A stretch of 64,000 nucleotides of DNA from Kosakonia sacchari (GCA_900109485.1 FOAY01000014.1:62001-126000); one strand, 5' to 3'; shown: positions 35,509 through 44,295, counted from the first letter of the stretch. Program-made: numbers and translations. Notes: generated by a model from the sequence alone, not told the origin.

Positions 35509-36500
35509 GACGCCACCTGCAGCAGCACTTTGCCGATATTGGTGTTGGCTTCAAGGATTCGATGAGCGTCGGCGGCGTGCGCTAACGGCAAGGTTTGATA
35601 CAGCGTCGGTGCGATTTTGCCTGCGGCGATCAGCGGCAGCAGATGTTTGCTGATGCACTGCGCCAGCCGCATTTTCTCGGCCACGCTTTTGGGGCGCAGG
35701 GTGGAAGAGGTGAGGCTCAGCCCTTTACGCATCATCAGTTGCAGATCGAGTTCAATCTTCGCGCCCTGCATAAATGAAAGGCTGACATGGCGTCCGCCCG
35801 GCGCTAACACGCTCAGGTTGCGCGCCACGTAATCGCCCCCGACATTATCCAGCACCACATCGACACCGCGTCCTTCGGTGGTGGCAAGCACGACGGCGAC
35901 GAAATCTTCGTTGTGGCGGTTGATGGCGCGCCATACACCGAGCTGTTGCAGCGCCGTAATCTTTTCACTACCGCCTGCGGTCGCAATTACCCGCGCCCCG
36001 CATGCCTGCGCGCATTGAATGGCAAATGTGCCAACGCCGCTGGCCGCACCGTGAATCAGCACGGTTTCGCCCGGCTGCAAACGCCCGAGTTCAAACAGGT
36101 TATGCCACACGGTAAATGCCGCTTCCGGCACGCCTGCGGCCTGCGCGAGCGGCAGCGTTTCCGGCACCGATAAACAGAGTTCAGCGCGCGCCACGCAGTA
36201 GTCCGCATAACCGCCGCCATTGAGTAGCGCCATGACCGGCGAGCCAACCGCAGGGAATTCAACGCCCGCGCCCAGTGCCACCACGGTGCCGGAGACTTCC
36301 AGCCCCAGCACATCAGTTACCCCTGGCGGCAACGGCATGCCGTTGCGCTGCAGGATATCGGGGCGATTGACCCCCGCACTGGCAACACGAATCAGTACTT
36401 CACCCGCGCCAGGCAGCGGCACAGGGCGCTGTACGCGCTCTAACACCTCCGGGCCGCCCGGGCGGCAGGCAATCACGGCATTCATCATTTCAGGTATCAT
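35505..36500 (-). CDS. NAD(P)H:quinone oxidoreductase (PIG3/QOR type)
   Basis: 331 aa zinc-free MDR protein. GroES-like domain about 1-125 with GVNRPDILQRNG, a Rossmann domain with HGAASGVGTFAIQCAQ near 150-165. It lies 6 bases after the ABC ATPase gene and overlaps the GST gene, clearly in one operon. The start is uncertain: ATG 36500 or the two ATGs 12-15 bases later. The substrate is likely an enone or quinone of the pathway. Confidence 0.87.
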   Translation of the reverse strand: MIPEMMNAVIACRPGGPEVLERVQRPVPLPGAGEVLIRVASAGVNRPDILQRNGMPLPPGVTDVLGLEVSGTVVALGAGVEFPAVGSPVMALLNGGGYADYCVARAELCLSVPETLPLAQAAGVPEAAFTVWHNLFELGRLQPGETVLIHGAASGVGTFAIQCAQACGARVIATAGGSEKITALQQLGVWRAINRHNEDFVAVVLATTEGRGVDVVLDNVGGDYVARNLSVLAPGGRHVSLSFMQGAKIELDLQLMMRKGLSLTSSTLRPKSVAEKMRLAQCISKHLLPLIAAGKIAPTLYQTLPLAHAADAHRILEANTNIGKVLLQVAS

Positions 36501-36506
36501 CGCGGC

Positions 36507-37655
36507 TTATCCCTGGTTCGCCGTGCTAAATGCGCACACGCCTTCGTCATCGACACTCACGCCAACCAGGCTACCGACGGGCCAGCGCGTCAGTGAATTC
36601 AGGCCGGACTGGCGCGCAAACAGTGCGGCGCTGCCCAGCGCGGGCACATCAAGGTGGACATCAACATGATCGCCCTGAAAGACATGGGCGATAACCGTGG
36701 CGCTAAACAGTGAATGCGGGCCAAGCGCGGCTAACTGAATATTTTCCGGACGGACGTAGACATCAAGGCGTTCGCCAATCGAGGCATGCACACGCTCCGC
36801 GGGCAGACGCAGCACATTACCGCCCAGCTCCAGTATTGCATCGCCATCACGACCGGCGTAGCGCCCCGGCAGAATGTTGACATCACCGACAAAGCCCGCG
36901 ACAAAGGGATCCTGCGGACGACGATAGATCTCATCCGGCGTGCCGATCTGGCGTACATGGCCTGCCGACATCACCACCACGCGATCGCTCATGCTCAGCG
37001 CTTCCCCCTGATCGTGCGTCACGAAAACGGTGGTGACACCCAGCTTGCGCTGAATCGCTTTCAACTCAACCTGCATTGACAGGCGCAGGTTTTTGTCCAG
37101 CGCGGAGAAGGGTTCATCCAGCAGCAGCACTTTAGGGCGAATGACCAGCGCGCGGGCCAGCGCCACACGCTGCTGCTGGCCACCAGAAAGTTCACGTGGT
37201 TTGCGATGGCCATAACCGGCAAGTTTCACCAGCGCCAGCGCCTGCTCAACGCGTTCAGCAATCTCGGCTTTCGGCACACCGCGCATCCGCAGGCCGTAGC
37301 CCACGTTCTTTTCGACCGTCATATGCGGGAACAGCGCATAGTTCTGAAAGACAATGCCGATTTCACGCTGCCAGGGAGGAATATCGGTAACCAGATCGCC
37401 ATCAATAAAGATCTCGCCGCCGTCCGCTTCGGCGAAACCCGCCATCAGATTCAGCAGCGTGGTTTTACCGCAGCCTGAAGGGCCGAGCAGCGTGATAAAT
37501 TCCCCTTCCTCAATCATCAGGGAAATTTTGTGTAAGGCGATGGCATCGCCAAAGCGTTTCAGTACGCCATCAAGCCGTACGGCAACGTTAGCGTTGTGCG
37601 CGACGGGGGGCAGCGTTGCGGGCTGCGGGAAGGTGGTGACTTCTGCACTGACCAT
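36507..37655 (-). CDS. ABC transporter ATPase, PotA type
   Basis: 382 aa. Walker A GPSGCGKTTLL, signature LSGGQQQRVALARAL, Walker B LLLDEPFSALD, and a C-terminal TOBE domain (about 300-375). The type fits the PotB/PotC/PotD-like genes at 29373-32144 and is the only orphan ATPase in the region, so it almost certainly completes that transporter although in another transcription unit. The ATG follows TGGAG. First gene of a five-gene operon. Confidence 0.9.
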   Translation of the reverse strand: MVSAEVTTFPQPATLPPVAHNANVAVRLDGVLKRFGDAIALHKISLMIEEGEFITLLGPSGCGKTTLLNLMAGFAEADGGEIFIDGDLVTDIPPWQREIGIVFQNYALFPHMTVEKNVGYGLRMRGVPKAEIAERVEQALALVKLAGYGHRKPRELSGGQQQRVALARALVIRPKVLLLDEPFSALDKNLRLSMQVELKAIQRKLGVTTVFVTHDQGEALSMSDRVVVMSAGHVRQIGTPDEIYRRPQDPFVAGFVGDVNILPGRYAGRDGDAILELGGNVLRLPAERVHASIGERLDVYVRPENIQLAALGPHSLFSATVIAHVFQGDHVDVHLDVPALGSAALFARQSGLNSLTRWPVGSLVGVSVDDEGVCAFSTANQG

Positions 37656-37779
37656 GGAATCTCCAGAAACGGGCTATCAAATACTGACCACCAGCATACG
37701 GCTTAAGCGCACATCACGCGGTTAGTGCTTCCTGAAGCTGGCATTTGGAAAAGTTAAAGCAGTGAAAGAGTGGATAAAT

Positions 37780-37805
37780 GCAGGGCGGCCGGGGACGCGC
37801 CCTGC
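37780..37805 (-). terminator. Terminator-like hairpin after the M20 gene
   Basis: GCAGGGCG pairs with CGCCCTGC (8 bp, 10-base loop), followed on the minus strand by ATTTAT. It divides the RidA-DUF1028-M20 operon from the ATPase operon. Confidence 0.55.
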
Positions 37806-37836
37806 GTTTACGCTGCGATGTTGTTGGACGGCAACG

Positions 37837-38994
37837 TCATGCTTTTTGGCACATCCATAGAGCAAGACGACGTAGCAGGGCATCGCAGGCCTCCATCTGT
37901 TCGACGGTGATAAACTCATCCGGTTTATGGCCCTGCGCCATACTGCCCGGCCCGCAGACTACACTTGGGATACCCGCCTGATGAAACAACCCGCCTTCCG
38001 TACCGAATGCGACGGTGCTGAACGCTTCAGAACCGGTGAGATGAGCAAGCAGCCGCGCAGCGGCGCTCTGCGCGGCGGTGTACAGACCGGGATAACCGCT
38101 GATGGGATAAAAGCGGATCGCTGCGTCACTATTCACGGCGTGCATTTGCGGCAGGAGTTCGCGCTGCGCGTAACGTTCCAGTTCCTGGGCCACTTCCTGT
38201 GCGTCATCCTGCGGCAACGTGCGTACCTCGAAGTCAAAGGTACATTCGGCAGGCACGATATTTAGCGCCCGGCCGCCCTGAATAACGCCCGTTTGTACGG
38301 TGGTAAACGGCGGATCAAAACGCGCATCCTGATGTTCCGGCGCGGCCAGCCGCTGGCCTATCACCGTAAGCTGGTGGATAAGCTTTGCGGCATATTCGAT
38401 GGCATTCACCCCCTGTGGCGCGTAGGCCGAATGGCAGGCGGCGCCCTGTACTTCACAGCGCACGCCGAGCTTGCCTTTGTGGCCGAGCACGGGTTGCAGT
38501 TCGGTGGGTTCGCCAATCAGGCAGATATCGGGTTTTTCCGGGCGATGGGAGAGGGCGTCCAGCAGGGTTCGCACGCCAAGGCATCCCACTTCCTCATCAT
38601 AAGAGATTGCCAGATGCAGCGGTTGCGCCAGCGGCTGCGTAAGAAAATAGGGTACGGCTGCCAGCATGCAGGCGATAAAGCCTTTCATATCCGCCGTGCC
38701 GCGACCGTACAGTTTGCCTTCTCGCTCAGTCAGCACAAAGGGGGGAACGCTCCAGTTCTGCCCGTCAACGGGCACCACGTCGCTGTGACCCGAAAGCATC
38801 ACGCCGCCGCTACCAGGCGGGCCAAGCCGGGCATACAGATTCGCTTTGCTGCGTTCGGCGTTGTGAATCAGTTCGCAGTCAACGCCAAGCCCGGTTAAGT
38901 AGCGGCGAACAAAATCGATCAGCGCCAGATTAGATTCGCGGCTGGTGGTGTTAAACGCCACCAGTTGTTCCAGCAGTTTGCGGCTGCTCATCAT
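37837..38994 (-). CDS. M20 peptidase, acetylornithine deacetylase (ArgE) type
   Basis: 385 aa zinc amidohydrolase removing an N-acyl group from an amino acid. Metal and catalytic residues are visible: LSGHSDVVPVDG (His, Asp), GRGTADMKGF (Asp), DEEVGCLG (catalytic Glu plus ligand) and the C-terminal HKPDEFI (His). Dimerisation domain about 180-290. In a catabolic locus, with a second gene of the DUF1028 family beside it, it more likely cleaves an imported N-acyl compound than serves arginine biosynthesis. Two adjacent ATG codons (38994, 38991) are possible starts. Confidence 0.87.
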   Translation of the reverse strand: MMSSRKLLEQLVAFNTTSRESNLALIDFVRRYLTGLGVDCELIHNAERSKANLYARLGPPGSGGVMLSGHSDVVPVDGQNWSVPPFVLTEREGKLYGRGTADMKGFIACMLAAVPYFLTQPLAQPLHLAISYDEEVGCLGVRTLLDALSHRPEKPDICLIGEPTELQPVLGHKGKLGVRCEVQGAACHSAYAPQGVNAIEYAAKLIHQLTVIGQRLAAPEHQDARFDPPFTTVQTGVIQGGRALNIVPAECTFDFEVRTLPQDDAQEVAQELERYAQRELLPQMHAVNSDAAIRFYPISGYPGLYTAAQSAAARLLAHLTGSEAFSTVAFGTEGGLFHQAGIPSVVCGPGSMAQGHKPDEFITVEQMEACDALLRRLALWMCQKA

Positions 38995-39009
38995 CGGATC
39001 TCCTTGCGG

Positions 39010-39684
39010 TTACTCGTCGCCCGGCACGCCGTAACCCGGTGCACTGCGGGGATCGAGCGCGCGGGTTAAATAGTCCTGCATCTGCGGTTTATAGGCCTGC
39101 CAGAGCTGGATAAGTTCATCAATCGGGTTGGCGTCGGTCCAGTCGACGCGCAAATCAACAATCGGCCAGACTGGCGAATCGACAATCGACAGCGCCGCCG
39201 AATGCACCGGGCCGGCTTCCCCGCCAGCTTGCAGGCCCGCTTGCATCGCGGCAATGAGCCTGTCTGCCAGATGCCCGGACTGCTGTTCGAAAGCGTTGAC
39301 CATTGCGGTAATGACATCCGCATTTGCCAGCAGATTACCCGCCGCCACGCAGTTCTCCCCGCGCAGCGCGTTGTTCACGCCCAGCGTTTTTTCACCGCTG
39401 TAGAACGCGCTTTCACCGCTGGCCGTCAGCACGGTAACCTGCCGGTACATAAAATAGTCGTCCGTGCCGAGCCCGAACTGCAGCGCGGTTTCGGCAGAAT
39501 CGCCGTGCTGTAACCGATCCAGAATGCGCGGCCCCAGCGCCGGTAAGGTGATGTTTTGCGTTGATACCGCGCCGACCTTGCTGCGCAGCCAGGGGCAGCG
39601 CGCGCCAACCGCGATGCTGGAAGAGCTGATAGCAATGCCGATCTGGCCGGTTTGCGCACAGCGTCCGATAATCGATAACGTCAT
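39010..39684 (-). CDS. DUF1028 protein (Ntn-hydrolase-like)
   Basis: 224 aa. The family starts, as here, with MTLSIIGRCAQTGQIGIAI, and is predicted to have an Ntn-hydrolase-like fold; no settled biochemical function is known to me. The segment AVGARCPWLRSKVGAVSTQ and the GENCVAAGNLLA block are typical. It is 4 bases after the RidA-like gene and 15 before the M20 gene, forming a tight three-gene operon. A role as an amidohydrolase on the imported compound is a reasonable guess. Confidence 0.88.
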   Translation of the reverse strand: MTLSIIGRCAQTGQIGIAISSSSIAVGARCPWLRSKVGAVSTQNITLPALGPRILDRLQHGDSAETALQFGLGTDDYFMYRQVTVLTASGESAFYSGEKTLGVNNALRGENCVAAGNLLANADVITAMVNAFEQQSGHLADRLIAAMQAGLQAGGEAGPVHSAALSIVDSPVWPIVDLRVDWTDANPIDELIQLWQAYKPQMQDYLTRALDPRSAPGYGVPGDE

Positions 39685-39688
39685 GATT

Positions 39689-40123
39689 TTAGGCTCCTGA
39701 TTGCGGCTGCCAGTCGTCCGGGATCACCGCGATAACATCAATTTCCATCAGCCACTGCGGCTGACCAAGCGCAGAAATGACCAGCCCGGTTGAGATCGGA
39801 AATACGCCCTTCAGCCATTTGCCAACCACTTGATAAACCGGCTCGCGGTAGCGGGGGTCGATGATATAAGTGGTGGTTTTAACGATGTGGGACAGATCAC
39901 TGCCCGCTTCTTCCAGCAGTTGCTTAACGTTCTTCATCGCTTGCTCGGCCTGCGCCGCCGGATCGCCAAGCCCCACGAGATTGCCTTCGAAATCAGTACC
40001 AATCTGGCCGCGAACGTACACGGTATTGCCTGCGCGCACGGCCTGGCAAAGATCGTTATCAAGTGACTGATTTGGGTAAGTCTCTTTCGTATTGAATTTG
40101 CGAATGCGGGTATGTGTGCTCAT
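39689..40123 (-). CDS. RidA/YjgF-family protein lacking the catalytic arginine
   Basis: 144 aa RidA-like trimeric protein. The fold motifs are present (VYVRGQIGTDFEGNLVG, QAMKNVKQLLEEAGSDLSHI). In active enamine/imine deaminases the segment FPARSCVEV carries the essential Arg (Arg105 in E. coli RidA); here it reads FPISTGLVI, with Ser111 in that place. It therefore should not act as a classical RidA and may belong to a Rid subgroup with another function. First gene of the operon with DUF1028 and the M20 hydrolase. Confidence 0.87.
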   Translation of the reverse strand: MSTHTRIRKFNTKETYPNQSLDNDLCQAVRAGNTVYVRGQIGTDFEGNLVGLGDPAAQAEQAMKNVKQLLEEAGSDLSHIVKTTTYIIDPRYREPVYQVVGKWLKGVFPISTGLVISALGQPQWLMEIDVIAVIPDDWQPQSGA

Positions 40124-40674
40124 GTCTGCCTGCCTGGAAATGGATTCCCGGCAAGGTATACCTTCTCCGGCATAACAAGCAAAACAGAATAATCCGAGGC
40201 GTTAGTTTAGAAAATGCGAACACCCCTCCAGACCCGCATCGCTTTTATCATCATAAAACGGCGGAGCGCCCCAGCGCGAAAGGCCTGGTAACGTTTTTTC
40301 CACTTTTCAATCGCAGTCTCGTACCAGACTTGCGGACTGTCGATGAATCTACATGGATATCAGCGCGTTACATTTCCTTACCTAAAGCCGCTTTGATGAA
40401 ATAATAACGTAATTAAATTAATGAAAAGTCAATCATGTGTTCAGGCGCCTGGTTTGCCGCTGATTCCCGCAGGCGCCTTTGTTCAGCCAGTGTTAATCAC
40501 GTCATTGCGTATCTGAAAAGAGAGCTTGTTAGCCGCCAGCGCTGCGAGATAACGAGTGCTACGAAAAACTGGCTTTGCTTATAACAAAGCTCTTACATCC
40601 AGAAATGAAATAGTAACATTTAGTTATATTCGCGCAGTTAAATTAAATGTCTCACCTTTCTTTGAGGGCTGGTT
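40124..40674. other. Intergenic region, 551 bp
   Basis: No gene is supported. The left part is the 5' side of the ridA-like operon. The self-complementary sequence AGGCGCCT occurs twice (40443-40450 and 40471-40478), followed by TTTGTT. Further right, AGAGCTTGTTA (from about 40521) and TAACAAAGCTCT (to about 40593) are inverted copies with one bulged base. The promoter of the chorismate mutase gene should lie here. Confidence 0.4.
40443..40478 (+). repeat. Duplicated AGGCGCCT palindrome, terminator-like
   Basis: Two copies of a self-complementary octamer 20 bases apart can pair into an 8-bp stem followed by TTTGTT. There is no plus-strand gene ending just upstream, so its use is unclear. Confidence 0.35.
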
Positions 40675-41208
40675 ATGAAGAATTTCGCATCGACTCTACT
40701 CATGTCCGGAAGCATTTTTGCGGGAGCATCGGCTTCCATTTGTCTTAATGCCCTTGCGTTAATCTTGACCGAACGCATGCAGATAATGAGAGATGTTGCG
40801 GCTTACAAGGCGAAGTATCGTTTACCCGTGGAGGATTTAGCGCGGGAACAAAAGGTGTTGGCGGCGGCGCGAAACACTGCGCAAGAGGCCGGGCTGGAAC
40901 CGCAGTCAGTGGAGTCGTTCATCACTGCGTTAATGACTGTGGGGAAAACGATACAGTATCGCTATCTGGCAGACGGGTTTGCGCCAGCAGATTTATCTGT
41001 CACCCAACGGGATCTTGAGGGAATCAGACAGCGTATCAATGAACTGGACAAGCAACTGCTGATGACCATCAGCCAGCGGCTTCGCACGGGTCAACTCTCT
41101 TATTCAGAGCGGGCCTGGCTGGCGGAGAAAACCGCGTCCCCGAATCTGACTGAAGCAGAGAAGGATAAACTACTGGACACCATGCGTTTTATTCAGCGTG
41201 CCGCGTAG
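40675..41208 (+). CDS. Periplasmic/secreted chorismate mutase (AroQ gamma class)
   Basis: 177 aa, close to the about 180 residues of the exported monofunctional *AroQ of Erwinia. The N-terminus (about 1-26) is a signal-like hydrophobic stretch. The mature part has the family pattern ERMQIMRDVAAYKAKYRLP, then EDLAREQKVL and a central SVESFITALMTVGKTIQYRY, with Arg, Lys and Glu/Gln residues of the all-helical active site. It converts chorismate to prephenate outside the cytoplasm. GAGGG precedes the ATG. It stands alone. Biological role of exported forms is debated; plant interaction is proposed in some species. Confidence 0.88.
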   Translation: MKNFASTLLMSGSIFAGASASICLNALALILTERMQIMRDVAAYKAKYRLPVEDLAREQKVLAAARNTAQEAGLEPQSVESFITALMTVGKTIQYRYLADGFAPADLSVTQRDLEGIRQRINELDKQLLMTISQRLRTGQLSYSERAWLAEKTASPNLTEAEKDKLLDTMRFIQRAA

Positions 41209-41745
41209 GAGACCGCTGCTGCGCTGCCAGGCGATCCAGCGTCGGTGATGGTAAGCATTTTTGAGCCACTGATCATTCAGAGCGATTAACGCTTTGAATG
41301 CCTGTGTGGCACGAAAACCTATTTCATCACAACGATTAAATCCCGACAGGGTCGGCTGGCGGCAATATCAAATCCGCTAATTCAGACGCGGGAAATTAAC
41401 GATAATTCATCATTATCTGATTCCAGTTACAGCGCTTCTGTTTTCTCATTTGCCAAACGAATCGACGCAATTTCGTCATATTTCAGGTTCACGTGATATC
41501 CGCTTTTTTATGTCACTGAAAGCCATTTATCGCTATACGCTGGTGATATTTAACCGCGTTATTGCAGTAAAGTTTAATTTTATAATGTTAAATTTCTCTA
41601 ATGAAAGTGAGAACATCATCGGGTGAATTCCCGACGGTGATTTTTACCGATATTACAATGCAGTTTACTTTTTTATGCCTCCGGATAATAACATCAACCA
41701 TAGCCGGTGACAGTGTTGGCATTAATGACTATTTACGGAGTGAAC
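41209..41745. other. Intergenic region, 537 bp, possible gene remnant
   Basis: No intact gene. On the minus strand, 41367-41212 reads open with protein-like composition (includes AFKALIALNDQWL and AYHHRRWIAWQR) but lacks a start and a natural stop; it may be a decayed gene. The right half is AT-rich, with a small hairpin CGGGTGAATTCCCG near 41619-41632, and probably holds the promoter of the following small gene. Confidence 0.35.
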
Positions 41746-42123
41746 ATGGCAGCTGAAACGCGTAATTTTATTAACTCTATCGTTAAAAACTTTAAAGAAG
41801 CCATTGGCTTGATTAACGTGTTGGTACTGGAACCCGAAGAGCCCGCTACCTTGCGTTTGCTGCACGGTAAACTGGACGTTATCAAGGCCGGTATTGAACA
41901 GGATGTGCGCCTGTTAACCCGGACCAGTCTGGACAGCAACGCGATGCTTTGTCTTTACCCGATACATAATGCGTTAAACGCGCTGAACTATTGTCTTGGG
42001 ATTCTGCGATACATGCCGTTAAATAATCAGTTTTATCATGATTTCGAAGAGGTTAAGCATGCTGTCAATGCTCTTGATGCCATATCAGGACGGGTTTTTA
42101 CAAATCCGGGAAGTGATGAATAA
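41746..42123 (+). CDS. Small unknown helical protein, 125 aa
   Basis: No family recognised. No signal peptide; predicted all-helical, with regularly spaced hydrophobic residues (NSIVKNFKEAIGLINVLVL, then HNALNALNYCLGILRYM). It could be a small regulatory or structural protein. ATG 41746 has CGGAG at the proper distance; upstream in-frame starts at 41707 and 41725 lack one. It lies between the chorismate mutase and the polygalacturonase, with AT-rich flanks, and appears monocistronic. Confidence 0.65.
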   Translation: MAAETRNFINSIVKNFKEAIGLINVLVLEPEEPATLRLLHGKLDVIKAGIEQDVRLLTRTSLDSNAMLCLYPIHNALNALNYCLGILRYMPLNNQFYHDFEEVKHAVNALDAISGRVFTNPGSDE

Positions 42124-42354
42124 GCATAGATTCCCCTTTTACATGAAATAAAAAGAAAAAAACGTACGGGTTGCTAAAGCCAGCGCGATTTAATCGATGA
42201 ACGCCTGTTCACTGACTATTGCAGAAATGAAGAAGCGAAAAATTATATTTTTTCTCAACAAACATAAACGCCACTTCAACTGAATACCTATTCGCCAGAT
42301 GTTTTTATCGCGGCGGCGCTACAATACTTTAATAATTCTGATGTCGGGATCGGT

Positions 42355-43695
42355 ATGTTTATTCTTCGCTGTCATTTGAAAGTAATCATCGCTGGCATGT
42401 TCATCGTCCTGGTATCAGGGTTCAGCGCGACGATATTGGCCGAGGATAGCCCTGATTTGTCTGAGCCTGCACTGCCCGCGCATATCTGCGCAAAACTGGC
42501 TCCCCGGCAGGCTTATTCAGCAGGTGACGATACACAACGACTTCAGTCGGCTATTAATAACTGCCCCAAGGGTGAGGCGTTACAACTCCTTGCGGGTCGT
42601 TTCTCCAGCGGACCTTTGATAATGAAATCTGGCGTCACACTCTGGATTTCCTATGGCGCAATGCTCACAGCAAATACTGACCCACGTGTTTACGACAAAA
42701 ATGGGCGCTGTGGAACCCTCGATCACAAGGGCAATGGCTGTCGGCCTTTTATTCTTTTTAAGAATAGCGACGGTGGCGGCATTGTCGGGGAGGGGATGAT
42801 TGATGGGCAGGGCGGTGAGCGGATGACAGGAGAGAATGAATCCTGGTGGCAGCTGGCTCGCCGCGCGCAGACAGAAGGTGGGGCGCAGAATGTGCCTCGC
42901 CTGATTGAAATAGATAATGGCTCAAATATTACTTTTCACGGGATTACGCTGCGAAATTCACCTGGATTCCATGTCACCCTGAAAAATGTCCGGGAGGCGA
43001 CTTTCTGGGGCGTACGTATTGATACTCCCGCGAATGCCCGCAATACCGACGGTATCGATCCTGTTTCGTCGCAGAATATCCTGATTGCTCACAGCTTCAT
43101 CAGAACCGGTGACGATAATGTGGCGATTAAAGCTGGCGCTGGAGGGCCCACGCGTCATGTGCGGTTAGTGGACAACCATTTTTATTGGGGACACGGCATG
43201 TCCATTGGTAGCGAGACGGTGGGCGGTGTCAGCGATATTCGGGTGCGTGATTTGACGCTTGATGGCACAACCTCAGGGCTTCGCATCAAAAGTGACATCA
43301 GCCGGGGCGGAATTGTCAGCGATATACGCTACGAAAATGTTTGTATGCGGGGGAATCGGCGGCCGCTCGACTTTGATACGCGATATGACGCACACGCGAT
43401 CGGTAACAACATTCCCGTCTACCGTGATATTTCCCTGACGCATATTTCCGGCGAAAGCGGCCAGTTGGTGTTACGCGGTTATGATGCCGTTCATACTTTG
43501 CATTTTGCCCTGAACGGCGTCTATTTCAGCAATGCAGCCCGCTGGCTCATCGAAGCGGTGCAGATCCACATTGGCCCAGACGGCGTCTCGCCTGTTCCCG
43601 CGGGAGAAGTCTCGTTACAGCGATCAGTTGTTCCTGTCGATTGCGCAAAAAACTGGATCCCCTTTCCCGTGACGAATGCGCCATCAGTAAAATGA
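42355..43695 (+). CDS. Glycoside hydrolase family 28, exported polygalacturonase
   Basis: 446 aa. Signal peptide about 1-29 (hydrophobic core IIAGMFIVLVSGF, end LAE). Right-handed beta-helix domain with all GH28 signatures: NTDGID (230-235), GDDN (252-255), GHG (279-281) and RIK (310-312). Asp232, Asp253 and Asp254 are the catalytic acids, His280, Arg310 and Lys312 line the site. Cleaves galacturonan of plant pectin; endo or exo action cannot be told, but the long loops and length resemble the exo (PehX) group. No pectate-lyase genes are nearby. Supports a plant-associated host. Confidence 0.92.
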   Translation: MFILRCHLKVIIAGMFIVLVSGFSATILAEDSPDLSEPALPAHICAKLAPRQAYSAGDDTQRLQSAINNCPKGEALQLLAGRFSSGPLIMKSGVTLWISYGAMLTANTDPRVYDKNGRCGTLDHKGNGCRPFILFKNSDGGGIVGEGMIDGQGGERMTGENESWWQLARRAQTEGGAQNVPRLIEIDNGSNITFHGITLRNSPGFHVTLKNVREATFWGVRIDTPANARNTDGIDPVSSQNILIAHSFIRTGDDNVAIKAGAGGPTRHVRLVDNHFYWGHGMSIGSETVGGVSDIRVRDLTLDGTTSGLRIKSDISRGGIVSDIRYENVCMRGNRRPLDFDTRYDAHAIGNNIPVYRDISLTHISGESGQLVLRGYDAVHTLHFALNGVYFSNAARWLIEAVQIHIGPDGVSPVPAGEVSLQRSVVPVDCAKNWIPFPVTNAPSVK

Positions 43696-43779
43696 CGCAG
43701 AAAGCGTTTAATGAATCGTCAAAGCGGACACGCCGGGCGGCCTGCTGCTGTCAGGCCGACGATTTCCCTGAACGACGCA

Positions 43780-44142
43780 CTAGTTTGATTGCTGGCGCAA
43801 TGCTTGCGTATTAGGGGCGCCGATACTGCGGCGCCACGCGCCGGGTGCCTGACCAAACTGACGCTTGAAGCTGCGGTTGAAGGACTGCTGGGAGTCAAAG
43901 CCTAACGCCATCGCCACGTTCAAAATCGGTTCGTCGCTGTGGGCTAAGCGCTCGACTGATTTTTTCAGCTTTTGCGCGCGAATATACTCGGCGAGACGAT
44001 AGCCAGTATGTTCTTTGAATATCCGCTGGAGGTGCCATTTCGAATAGCCAGCACGCCTGGAAACGGTGGCAATGTCCAGACGGTTTTCAAGGTTGTTGTC
44101 GATCCAGTCGAGCAAATCGTGAATAAATGCGCCAGTGTTCAT
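43780..44142 (-). CDS. rarA: AraC/XylS-type activator RarA
   Basis: 120 aa, a single double-HTH unit like MarA, SoxS and RamA. Motifs: VSRRAGYSKWHLQRIFKEHT and ALGFDSQQSFNRSFKRQFG. RarA of Klebsiella (121 aa) lies at the same place, divergent from oqxAB, and activates this pump and other multidrug genes. GAGGAAAC precedes the ATG. Position and sequence style make the name secure. Confidence 0.9.
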   Translation of the reverse strand: MNTGAFIHDLLDWIDNNLENRLDIATVSRRAGYSKWHLQRIFKEHTGYRLAEYIRAQKLKKSVERLAHSDEPILNVAMALGFDSQQSFNRSFKRQFGQAPGAWRRSIGAPNTQALRQQSN

Positions 44143-44180
44143 CTTGTTTCCTCACGCCGCTTATTAAAAGCATCTTTATC

Positions 44181-44240
44181 TGTTGCATTTAAAGGTGGCC
44201 CGCTTTTGCATTAATTGCAAGTTTTATTGTTGCATTTAAA
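44181..44240. repeat. Direct repeat TGTTGCATTTAAA upstream of rarA
   Basis: Two exact 13-base copies at 44181-44193 and 44228-44240, 47 bp apart (about 4.5 turns), in the rarA/oqxA divergent region. They lie on the rarA side and may be regulator sites for rarA. Confidence 0.55.
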
Positions 44241-44276
44241 ACCCTGTACGAAACGGGGCATTTACCTTTGCCTCAA

Positions 44277-44295
44277 ATAGCACATAAAGTGCAAC
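44277..44295 (+). promoter_or_regulatory. Marbox-like site in the oqxAB promoter
   Basis: ATAGCACATAAAGTGCAAC fits the mar/sox/rob box AYnGCACnnWnnRYYAAAY except for two positions. It ends 8 bases before the -35 element. The likely binder is RarA, which is of the MarA family and encoded next door. Confidence 0.6.

Noticed and set aside
43780..44142. RamA or SoxS as the identity of the small AraC protein
   Set aside because: Sequence differs from both and its position beside oqxAB matches RarA.
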